A stretch of DNA of 20,993 nucleotides from JBBIGV01 sp037447335. Its GTDB lineage: Bacteria; Bacteroidota; Ignavibacteria; Ignavibacteriales; Ignavibacteriaceae. Each line of letters starts with the position of its first letter. Position 1 is the first letter of the stretch. The stretch is from the NCBI GenBank assembly GCA_037447335.1, contig JBBIGV010000062.1, forward strand, positions 1 through 20,993, given 5' to 3'. The notes beneath the pieces were generated by a model. That model was not told where the DNA came from and did not search any database. It worked only from the letters and a program-made list of their open reading frames with translations. Below, in pieces: positions 1 to 6,527 of the stretch. Made by a program: the position numbers and the translations under genes.

Positions 1-32
1 CAAGCATTTTCTTGCCCTTATGTCGTGGGTCC

Positions 33-200
33 CTAATGACAAATCTGGGATAATACCTCTAAAGCAGACTTGATGTGAAAATTATCCACTCTATCCTTCT
101 TTGATCTGCGATAATTTAATAAATAAACTTGCTGATCTTCCTGCAAAGGTTTGATGTAAACCATCAGAATGTTTTCACTTTCTCTGAAGAAACCATACAT
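33..200 (-). CDS. possible small or remnant ORF of unknown function
   Basis: Reading the minus strand gives a 55-residue open frame that begins MYGFFRESENILMVYIKPL and ends LEVLSQICH before a TAG stop. Its mix of hydrophobic, charged and aromatic residues looks more like protein than like a random AT-rich frame. An in-frame stop lies a few codons upstream of the ATG, so this is either a complete small gene or the tail of a larger decayed one; the other two frames upstream give no clear continuation. There is no recognisable domain, ribosome binding site or partner gene. I do not recognise it and it could be a chance ORF. Confidence 0.25.
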   Translation of the reverse strand: MYGFFRESENILMVYIKPLQEDQQVYLLNYRRSKKDRVDNFHIKSALEVLSQICH

Positions 201-315
201 AAGACGTAAATTATTCCTATCTTACTACAACTTTGTTTGCAGCTAACAGTGCTGTCCAAAATATTTTTTAAAGATCTGATTAAATTGTGGCAAAGCCAGA
301 GACTTTAATTAGCAA

Positions 316-435
316 AGAGGCTGACCAAAAAGTAAATTTTGCAAACAACTCTGAAATTATATGTCTGATTTCAGATTAAATTCAAATTCATCGTAGCACA
401 GATTAGTAATCTGTGCTACATTTTGGTCAGCCTCT
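316..435. repeat. 120-bp element with 15-bp terminal inverted repeats and two internal hairpins
   Basis: The ends AGAGGCTGACCAAAA (316-330) and TTTTGGTCAGCCTCT (421-435) are perfect reverse complements. Inside are two more stem-loops: 350-357 with 368-375 (8-bp stem) and 393-404 with 408-419 (12-bp stem, 3-nt loop). Fully folded it would form a three-way junction. It has no coding capacity and no obvious target-site duplication. A MITE- or REP-like palindromic element is the simplest reading; a structured RNA is an alternative. Confidence 0.75.
393..419. repeat. REP-like hairpin
   Basis: GTAGCACAGATT, a loop AGT, then AATCTGTGCTAC: a perfect 12-bp inverted repeat. Its core resembles the GACAGATTTTAATCTGTC palindromes at 2245-2340 and 20599-20662, so the three places probably carry members of one palindrome family. 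Confidence 0.7.
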
Positions 436-725
436 GACTTCAGATGGAAATCTATAATTGACCTCGGCAGCATTACGAATGCCCGCGGAACGGAAATGTA
501 TTTAGCTCTCTGGGTACGGCTTTTCGGTGCACTTCAAACACCAATGTTCAATACTAAAGTTGTTATGTGATTTATAACGATTTACTATAAGGGCAGCTCA
601 TAAAAACCATTCGATTTTTTAAAGTGAGCAGCCTCAAAATAATTTTGCCGGCTTAGTATAATCATTTCCCCTTTCTTATTTTTGAATTGTATTTATAAAA
701 TACTTTTAACAGCAGCGGAAAAAAT

Positions 726-1094
726 ATGTTGACAAAAAAACCGAAATTTATGCCGGGCAAAAACATTGCCATGAAAGTGCCCCCGTATGAGTTTGAAAAG
801 ACAGTGAAATTCTATATGGATATAATCGGTCTTAAATTGATCAGGAATGAAGAAAAAAGTGTTGCCTTCAAATTCGGGAATAAGAATTTGTGGATAGATA
901 ACGTCCCGGGTATAAGTCACGCAGAAATCTGGCTCGAAGTATTTTGCAGCGATCTAAAAGCAGCGAAAAAATATCTTGAAGAAAACGATATTAACCGGTG
1001 TGATTATATCGAACCTCTGCCCAAAAGCTTCAAAGGGTTCTGGATCGCAAGTCCTTCAAATGTAATTCATCTGGTTACACAAAAAGAATCATAA
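726..1094 (+). CDS. VOC (glyoxalase/bleomycin-resistance fold) family protein
   Basis: This is a small 122-residue protein with the layout of one vicinal-oxygen-chelate domain: an N-terminal strand (NIAMKVPP), a helix with FEKTVKFYMDIIGLKLI, a strand with the SVAFKFGNKNLWID hairpin, then a second half with AEIWLEVFCSDLKAAKKYLEE and the closing FWIASPSNVIHLV strand, which matches the usual FWxxDPxGNxIEL end. The metal-ligand positions usually filled by His, Gln or Glu are not obvious in the first strand, so a metal-free or binding role is possible. The substrate cannot be told. The ATG at 726 is used; GCGGAAAA just upstream is a weak ribosome binding site, and an ATG at 750 is an alternative. 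The next gene begins 3 nt after the stop, so the two are probably cotranscribed. Confidence 0.75.
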   Translation: MLTKKPKFMPGKNIAMKVPPYEFEKTVKFYMDIIGLKLIRNEEKSVAFKFGNKNLWIDNVPGISHAEIWLEVFCSDLKAAKKYLEENDINRCDYIEPLPKSFKGFWIASPSNVIHLVTQKES

Positions 1095-1097
1095 AAA

Positions 1098-1742
1098 ATG
1101 AGATTGCATTACGGTCTTTTCTTTCTGCCAATTCTGTTCGCAGCCTGTGGTAATGATAACCAGGTTGAAAATAAAAAGGAGATCGTTTATACACCTGAAT
1201 TTGAGAAAAAAGATCAGGTTATCTTCAGGGTGCATAAACAGGATGTTTTGATTCGTACCCGATCAGAATATATAATTGATTCGGGAGATTCAGTTGAAGC
1301 GGCTCTAACGGGCGAACTATTCAGTCCATACAGATCTATACCTCTGAAAACGGTTCATCGGGATGATCGCGGCACACCGGAAAAACTTTTAACTCTAGAT
1401 CATCAGGCAAATGCTCTTGATAATGAAGAACTGATACTCGAGAATTGGTTCCCGGATGAACGCATCGATATAAAACAATTTCTGGATGATACAGAAGTCC
1501 GAATGAATAACAGGCAGACTGTTAAACAGATCAAAAGCATGGAGCTTTATGGCTGGGTTACATACAAAGGTTATCTTATAATGCTGGTGGGATATAATAA
1601 CAGTAAAGAGGGAGTAAGTCCGGCTGTAACAATGAAAAGAATCCGTGATCAGTGGTATTTAACAAATGCGCTTGCTGAAGATGAGGTAATGGGAATAATC
1701 TGGACGGCGCATAACGGGTTTGGTACAGTAAGCCCGAATTAA
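1098..1742 (+). CDS. putative lipoprotein of unknown function
   Basis: The 214-residue product starts with a short basic and hydrophobic leader ending LPILFAAC, with Cys17 as the likely lipidated residue. This is a type II signal peptide with a slightly atypical lipobox (Phe at -3). After a polar Asn/Lys/Glu linker there is a soluble domain of about 180 residues rich in charged residues, with a C-terminal part containing MELYGWVTYKGYLIMLVGY and IRDQWYLTN. I do not recognise the fold. It is expected to be anchored to the outer face of the inner membrane or in the outer membrane. It follows the VOC gene by 3 nt and no terminator lies between them, so they are likely one unit. No clear terminator was seen directly after it. 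Confidence 0.7.
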   Translation: MRLHYGLFFLPILFAACGNDNQVENKKEIVYTPEFEKKDQVIFRVHKQDVLIRTRSEYIIDSGDSVEAALTGELFSPYRSIPLKTVHRDDRGTPEKLLTLDHQANALDNEELILENWFPDERIDIKQFLDDTEVRMNNRQTVKQIKSMELYGWVTYKGYLIMLVGYNNSKEGVSPAVTMKRIRDQWYLTNALAEDEVMGIIWTAHNGFGTVSPN

Positions 1743-1927
1743 TTGCTTGAGTTGACCAATTCAGCTTTAGGAATATAATAACAATTAAATGGATTGATAA
1801 TAAGGTGTGGTTTTAATTGACTCATAACCTGACACAAAGTTATACAAAGAAGTAAACGGGTGGAACAATCAACAAACTATTCCTTAGCCGCATAGGTTAT
1901 ACAAATTAGTCTGTTTGTTCATTTTAA

Positions 1928-1958
1928 ATTTTATTTGAAACTCAATCTTAATCGTTAG
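1928..1958 (+). repeat. 31-bp direct repeat, left copy
   Basis: An exact 31-bp match to 4171-4201 in the same orientation; both contain TTTATTTGAAACTCAATC followed by TTAATCGTTAG. The two copies enclose the whole FG-GAP gene and its 3' palindromes, a span of about 2.2 kb. Outside the match the flanks differ. Confidence 0.85.
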
Positions 1959-1969
1959 CTTACATCAGG

Positions 1970-2095
1970 CTCTGTATGGGATTTATCTCATACATAAATA
2001 GTTGCACACCCTCATCTCTTAAAAACGGTTTAAACCGTTTTGTGAGCTTTTTGTTTTGTTACTGGTAAATGCGATAAATCGCATTTAGAACCTGA
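1970..2095. repeat. palindrome block, copy A
   Basis: Three palindromes lie in a row: an imperfect 22-nt one at 1973-1994 (TGTATG...CATACA), a perfect 20-bp one at 2022-2041 (AAAACGGTTTAAACCGTTTT), and 2066-2074 with 2079-2087 (TAAATGCGA...TCGCATTTA). The same three, in the same order and spacing, recur at 20405-20532 with scattered substitutions and single-base indels. The block is 3' of the minus-strand FG-GAP gene. Confidence 0.85.
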
Positions 2096-2160
2096 AGGAG
2101 AAAAAATTAATCAGAAAATGTATCAGAAAAACATATCAACGAAAATCATAACGGCTGGCT

Positions 2161-2207
2161 AACCTTCAACGTTAGCAGCAGGAAACAGCACCCTAACGTT
2201 GAAGGTT
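2161..2207. repeat. 15-bp-stem hairpin
   Basis: AACCTTCAACGTTAG (2161-2175) and CTAACGTTGAAGGTT (2193-2207) are perfect reverse complements around a 17-nt loop. Copy B of the mosaic keeps only the right arm (ccctaacgtt at 20545-20554), so the left arm and about 90 bp before it are either inserted in copy A or lost from copy B. Confidence 0.75.
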
Positions 2208-2214
2208 CTGTACA

Positions 2215-2244
2215 AAAAAGGCTGCCCGATTGAGCAGCCTTTTT
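2215..2244. terminator. bidirectional intrinsic terminator
   Basis: AAAAAGGCTGC, an 8-nt loop, then GCAGCCTTTTT. This is a GC-rich 6-bp stem with A and T tracts on either side, so it can work in both directions. On the minus strand it lies 110 bp after the FG-GAP stop codon; on the plus strand it lies about 470 bp after the lipoprotein gene. Confidence 0.8.
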
Positions 2245-2340
2245 CAGTAGGACAGATTTTAATCTGTCTGTGTTTTCAGTAGGAGAGATTTTAATCTGTC
2301 TGTGTTTTCAGTAGGACAGATTTTAATCTGTCCACAACAC
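2245..2340. repeat. three 32-bp tandem repeats, each with a REP-like palindrome
   Basis: The units begin at 2245, 2277 and 2309 with CAGTAGGACAGATTTTAATC (unit 2 has GAGAG in place of GACAG). Units 1 and 2 end CTGTGTTTT and unit 3 ends CCACAACAC. Each contains GACAGATT-TT-AATCTGTC or a one-base variant of it. Units abut with no unique spacers, so this is not a CRISPR array. Copy B of the mosaic has two units. Confidence 0.85.
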
Positions 2341-2354
2341 AATTTATGCGGGGA

Positions 2355-3983
2355 TTACTTGACTAGCATCATCTTCTTTGTGCTTACGTAATCACCGGCG
2401 GTAATGCGATAGAAATATACACCGGAACTGAGATTAAATCTGGCTGCATCAAATTCTATTTCATATTTCCCTGCAGGTTTTTCTTCATTAACAAGAATTG
2501 CTATTTCTTTGCCAAGCAGATCATAAACCTTTATTGTTACAAAACTTCTTTCAGGTAGAGAATAAGTTATATTTGTTAAAGGATTGAATGGGTTCGGATA
2601 ATTCTGATATAAATTAAGCTGTTTAGGTAAAAACTCTGGTTGCTCAATATCAGTAGCTATTCTTCGTCCTCCAAGTATAAGAACGTAGCCATTTGAAGTT
2701 GAATTATATGCCGGCGATATTACAGCAATGTCTTTTATTCCATCTCCGGACTGATCACCTAAATTTACTCCTTTTGGCGGGAAGATTGAAGTAGCATTTA
2801 TATAACCCCTTGCACCATATCTGTTACTGTTACTTACATACGGACCTACAAGGTGTAAAACAAATACCTGATGAGCTGCCTGCATAATAAAATCATTATA
2901 GCCATCATCGTTAAAATCTCCAATATTATGTGTCATTGAACCGGCACTTAAAAACAAGTCTGTAGTTGTATCCTGTATAAATGAGAATGATGGAATAGTA
3001 TCAATACCATTTAAACTGCCATAATGAACATTTGTCCTTCGTGGTTTATCATAAAATGACCTGGCAACAACCAGATCATCTATTCCATCTCCATTTATAT
3101 CATCAACTGAGAACTTCATTAAAAACCATCCTGCCGTGCTGTCCCAGGGATTAACATATGAAGAATAATTTAACGATTCATTTCCACTTATTGCCGTAAA
3201 ATTTGATGAGCCGTAAAATATGTGAAGATTATGAACGCTATCAGGCTTTGTGCCTATGGTTCGACATAAATTTGAACTGACTAAAAGGTCATCATAATTA
3301 TCTCCATTTATGTTCCCTATTTGAAAAAAGTAGCCGTATTTCATATATGGCGGATAGGAACGAGTAAGTACAAAATCGGCTGTATCCAGTGGAGTTTCTC
3401 TTCCCAAAAAAACAAAAACTTTTCCGTTCCCTTGCTGACCACTTGGGCTATGTACATCAATTGTTCCAAATGCTAAATCTATTCTGCCATCTCCGTTTAG
3501 ATCTCCTTTCTCCATTCCTACCTTAAAGGAGTTAGTTGTAAATCCATCCCTATTTGGATATAAAGTTGGTAAAGGTATTGAGTAATCAGGTATGGTATCT
3601 ATTGCGAGTTCTGTTGTATCACTTCCCCAATTAAAAAGCAGCATGCCGTCATAATCTAACCTGCTGTGGACATAATTTGTAAAGTGCATAGTTATCATAT
3701 CATCAAAACCATCACCATTAAAGTCGCATATTGCCATCAACCTTCCGGTATAAGTTACATCAACTTCTGAGTTAAGTATGCCTGGACCACCGTAATAAAC
3801 GTGTGTATTATTCCAATTGCCAACAACAACATCTTTATGACCATCCTTTTTAATATCAAAAGTTTCGATGTTAAATGCTAAGCCTGGTCCGGAGATTTCC
3901 AGAATCGAATAAATAGGGAACCATTGATTTTGAGCTTGAGTGGTCAGATTTAACGGCAAAAAAATGATAACTATTGCTTTCAT
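2355..3983 (-). CDS. secreted FG-GAP/VCBS beta-propeller protein with T9SS type A sorting domain
   Basis: With the ATG at 3983 the protein has 542 residues: a signal peptide (about 1-18, MKAIVIIFLPLNLTTQAQ), then seven FG-GAP-type repeats each with a calcium-loop motif like DxNxDGxxD (about residues 43, 87, 161, 224, 295, 356 and 410), predicting a seven-bladed beta-propeller. It ends in a T9SS sorting domain (about 458-542: NYPNPFNPLTNITYSLP, then GVYFYRITAGDYVSTKKM). It should be exported by Sec, moved across the outer membrane by T9SS and released or attached at the surface. FG-GAP propellers often bind ligands or matrix; the partner here is unknown. The frame is open upstream to a GTG at 4079, but the internal Met gives a cleaner signal peptide; neither start has a convincing ribosome binding site. 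The last codons and the 3' flank match a second copy at 20599-20747. Confidence 0.9.
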   Translation of the reverse strand: MKAIVIIFLPLNLTTQAQNQWFPIYSILEISGPGLAFNIETFDIKKDGHKDVVVGNWNNTHVYYGGPGILNSEVDVTYTGRLMAICDFNGDGFDDMITMHFTNYVHSRLDYDGMLLFNWGSDTTELAIDTIPDYSIPLPTLYPNRDGFTTNSFKVGMEKGDLNGDGRIDLAFGTIDVHSPSGQQGNGKVFVFLGRETPLDTADFVLTRSYPPYMKYGYFFQIGNINGDNYDDLLVSSNLCRTIGTKPDSVHNLHIFYGSSNFTAISGNESLNYSSYVNPWDSTAGWFLMKFSVDDINGDGIDDLVVARSFYDKPRRTNVHYGSLNGIDTIPSFSFIQDTTTDLFLSAGSMTHNIGDFNDDGYNDFIMQAAHQVFVLHLVGPYVSNSNRYGARGYINATSIFPPKGVNLGDQSGDGIKDIAVISPAYNSTSNGYVLILGGRRIATDIEQPEFLPKQLNLYQNYPNPFNPLTNITYSLPERSFVTIKVYDLLGKEIAILVNEEKPAGKYEIEFDAARFNLSSGVYFYRITAGDYVSTKKMMLVK

Positions 3984-4170
3984 GGTATTAACTCGTTTGG
4001 TTAAAGTTTTTATTGTTGTATGTTGTGGGTAGTTTGTGCGCAGGAGTGAACGCAGCAGAAGAATAATTTTCATTTTCACTGCCGCTTAAACCCGCTTGCA
4101 GCTTCGTAATTAGGGTTTTCAAAACAAATCTCCTAATCAATAATTAAATGTCTGAGAAAAACTTAAGGAC

Positions 4171-4201
4171 ATTTTATTTGAAACTCAATCTTAATCGTTA
4201 G
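4171..4201 (+). repeat. 31-bp direct repeat, right copy
   Basis: Identical to 1928-1958, same orientation, and about 190 bp upstream of the FG-GAP start codon. See the left copy. Confidence 0.85.
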
Positions 4202-4372
4202 ATTGGCTAATAAAACGAAAAACAATTTTATAAAGGTTTCCCTGGTAATAACTCACAGTTTCCCGGCAGGTCAACGCAAGTAAAATATTTTTAAATAGCT
4301 GCATTTCACACTTGCGCCAGCAGGCTGTTAACTTTAACTTTTAAATGTTATTTATTTGTATTATAAAAAAAT

Positions 4373-4378
4373 GAGGAA
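4373..4378 (+). promoter_or_regulatory. ribosome binding site of the THX gene
   Basis: GAGGAA, 3 nt before the ATG at 4382. It is one of the few clear Shine-Dalgarno-like sites in the window and supports this start. Confidence 0.55.
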
Positions 4379-4381
4379 ATT

Positions 4382-4537
4382 ATGGGTAAAGGAGACAGAA
4401 AATCCAGACGAGGTAAAATCTGGAGGGGTACATTCGGAAAAAACCGCCCCCGGAAAAAAGCCGTTACATTTATTAACCCTCAGCCCGTAAAACCGGCAAA
4501 AGAATCAAAGAAAAAAACTACGGAAACAACAGAATAA
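4382..4537 (+). CDS. small ribosomal protein bTHX (30S ribosomal protein THX)
   Basis: This 51-residue, very basic protein starts MGKGDRKSRRGKIWRGTFGK and continues NRPRKK, the typical signature of THX proteins, followed by a Lys/Glu/Thr-rich tail. In Thermus the homologous peptide sits in the head of the 30S subunit and stabilises the packing of 16S rRNA; in Bacteroidota and relatives a THX protein is common. The tail beyond about residue 30 is longer than in Thermus, which is usual for the Bacteroidota form. It stands alone, with a good GAGGAA site upstream and a hairpin 20 nt after the stop. It is easily missed because of its length. Confidence 0.9.
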   Translation: MGKGDRKSRRGKIWRGTFGKNRPRKKAVTFINPQPVKPAKESKKKTTETTE

Positions 4538-4556
4538 ACGAGAATCGATTTCTGAT

Positions 4557-4581
4557 ATGCCGGATTTCTTTAATCCGGCAT
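4557..4581 (+). terminator. candidate terminator after the THX gene
   Basis: ATGCCGGATT, loop TCTTT, AATCCGGCAT: a perfect 10-bp stem 20 nt after the THX stop. There is no U-tract behind it, so it may be a weak terminator or an mRNA 3'-end stabiliser. Confidence 0.5.
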
Positions 4582-4762
4582 GCCTGAAACATTTATTCTC
4601 CTTCACCTCCCTGCTGCACTTTGTTAATGCACTCTATAAATCATAAATTAACGCGTCACATTACATAAAATTTTCTGCCCGGTATTAAAAACATTTGCGA
4701 ATAAATTTCTGCTCAATTGTGAAAAATAAACGGGATTTAATTAAGCTGGTGTAATTCATATA

Positions 4763-4768
4763 AGAGGA
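4763..4768 (+). promoter_or_regulatory. ribosome binding site that supports a TTG start of the symporter gene
   Basis: AGAGGA, 4 nt before TTG at 4773-4775. The frame from this TTG reads MELIDYLIVAIYF, a good N-terminus for the symporter, although it does not stay in frame with the rest of the gene. Confidence 0.45.
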
Positions 4769-4772
4769 CTAA

Positions 4773-6519
4773 TTGGAATTAATTGATTACCTGATTGTAG
4801 CCATATATTTTCCTGTTTTCAGTAGCAATTGCATTGGCTTTTGCTAAAAGAGCAGGTAGAAATACAAACGAATTTTTCCTGACCGGAAGAAACCTTCCGT
4901 GGTATCTTGCTGGTCTTTCGATGGTCGCAACAACTTTTACCGCAGATACCCCGCTTGCAGTTACAGAACTTGTAGCGCGTAACGGGATTGCCGGTAACTG
5001 GTTTTGGTGGAATTTTGCTTTTGGAGGCATGCTTACCGTCTCCTTCTTTGCAAAACTCTGGCGGCGGGCAGGGCGCGTTACAGAAGTTGAATTTGCTGAG
5101 TTCCGGTATTCCGGTTCCTCCGCAAAATTTTTACGAGGATTCAGAGCATTGTATCTCGGTTTGTTCATGAACCTGGTCATTCTTGGGTGGGTGAATAAGG
5201 CTATGACTTCCATACTTAATGGAATGTTCGGCATTGATGAATCAACCGTGTTGTTGTACGTATTTGGCTGTATGTTCATGGTAGCTTTGTATTCAGCGCT
5301 CTCGGGCTTATGGGGTGTGGTAATAACAGATGCGTTTTAATTTGTTATGGCTATGACTGGTTGTATCATACTTGCGATCATAGTTGTCAATTCACCGCAG
5401 GTTGGCGGAATAGAAGGAATGAAAGCAAATCTTGATCCTTCAACATTAAGTTTCTTTCCGGTTATCGGCAGCGCAGCCGATGCAGGAAATGTTCTTGTAT
5501 TAAGCATTACATCCTTTCTTGCTTACATCGGGATAATCTGGCGGGCGTCGTGGTACCCGGGTGCAGAACCCGGCGGCGGCGGTTATGTTGCTCAGCGAAT
5601 GATGTCTGCCAAAGATGAAAAACACTCCTTGTTTGCCACGTTCTTTTTTCAGGCGGCGCATTATGCTATCAGACCCTGGACATGGGCTATTGCAGCGCTT
5701 GCAGCGCTAATACTTTATCCCGATTTAAGTTCTGATGAAAAGGGGCTTGGGTTTGTATTTGCGATGAGGGATTTTCTACCCACCGGATTGAAAGGCTTGC
5801 TGGTTGCCGCGTTCTTCGCAGCTTATATGAGCACTGTTGCTACACAGTTGAACTGGGGAACTTCTTACCTTATAAATGATTTTTACAGACGGTTTATAAG
5901 AAAAGATAAAGATGAAAAGCATTACATACTTTCAGCAAGGATAACCACAATTTTATTAATGTTAATATCCGTGTTAGTTACTTTGATGATCAGCACCATT
6001 TCAGGGGCATGGCAGTTTATTATGGAATGCGGTGCTGGTGTCGGGCTTGTTCTGATACTCAGATGGTTCTGGTGGAGAGTTAATGCATGGTCGGAAATTT
6101 CAGCAATGATTACGCCTTTTATAGTTTATCCGGTTTTAATTCTTAATGGAATTTCTTTTCCATCAACATTGTTTTATCTGGTAGCCTCTACTACTTTTGT
6201 GTGGATTATAGTAACATTTTTAACAAAGCCGGTTAAAGAAAAAACTTTGCTGAACTTTTACAGGAAAGTTCATCCCGGAGGATGGTTATGGAAAGAGATT
6301 TCCCGTAAATTACCTGATGTAAAAAGCGATTCCGGTTTTCCCGGCATGTTTTTGAACTTGTTACTCGGTGTAATTATGGTTTGCTCTTTTTTATTCGGGA
6401 CAGGTTATATTTTATTCGGAGAAACAATAACCTCGGTATTGTTTTTTTCGGCAGGAATTTTATCATTCATTTTAATATATCGAAATCTCTCAAACAGAGG
6501 ATGGGAAAAAATAATTTAA
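4773..6519 (+). pseudogene. sodium:solute symporter (SSS family), disrupted by a frameshift and an in-frame stop
   Basis: The joined frames would encode about 580 residues, normal for an SSS-family secondary transporter, with many hydrophobic segments and family-like stretches such as NEFFLTGRNLPWYLAGLSM and TFTADTPLAVTELVARNGIAG. Two lesions are seen. First, the natural N-terminus MELIDYLIVAIYF starts at TTG 4773, but the frame shifts by one base near 4812; the rest (LFSVAIALAFAKRAGRN onward) is in the next frame. Second, codon 5338-5340 is TAA inside VVITDAF-stop-FVMAMTG, where Gln (CAA) would fit. The reading frame then continues cleanly to 6519. The transporter would have used the sodium gradient to import a solute that cannot be named. 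HAD starts 8 nt downstream, so polar effects on that operon are possible. Assembly error is the alternative. Confidence 0.8.
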
Positions 6520-6527
6520 ATAGAAAA

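Larger units (their letters stand above)
201..725. other. gene-free stretch upstream of the VOC gene
   Basis: No gene can be supported here. It holds a 120-bp nested inverted repeat (316-435, listed separately) and a patch of clearly higher GC at about 461-540 (41 of 80 bases by my count, against 23 of 80 in the next 80). That patch has a plus-strand frame open from 397 to a TGA at 568-570, with a protein-like end (MYLALWVRLFGALQTPMF from the ATG at 496). This may be a remnant. The rest is AT-rich and unremarkable. Confidence 0.6.
1743..2354. other. repeat-rich intergenic region between convergent genes
   Basis: There is no coding sequence here. The region holds one copy of a 31-bp direct repeat (1928-1958), palindrome block A (1970-2095), a long hairpin (2161-2207), a strong terminator (2215-2244) and three 32-bp tandem repeats (2245-2340). 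It lies between the lipoprotein gene and the minus-strand FG-GAP gene, whose 3' ends face each other. Confidence 0.8.
3984..4381. other. divergent intergenic region with no further gene seen
   Basis: This lies between the FG-GAP gene (minus) and the THX gene (plus) and must hold both promoters. It contains the right copy of the 31-bp direct repeat (4171-4201) and a small inverted pair CGCAAGT (4275-4281) and ACTTGCG (4310-4316). I could not assign a -35/-10 pair with confidence. Confidence 0.5.

Noticed and set aside
560..640. integron attC site
   Set aside because: GTTATGTG and ATAAC resemble attC core boxes, but the second box does not fit the consensus, there is no long paired arm structure, and no integrase of the IntI type is present.
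2245..2340. CRISPR array
   Set aside because: The 32-bp units abut directly with no unique spacers, there are only three, and no cas genes are in the window.
4779..5279. 166-codon minus-strand ORF opposite the symporter
   Set aside because: It lies antisense to clearly conserved symporter sequence and shows no protein family features.
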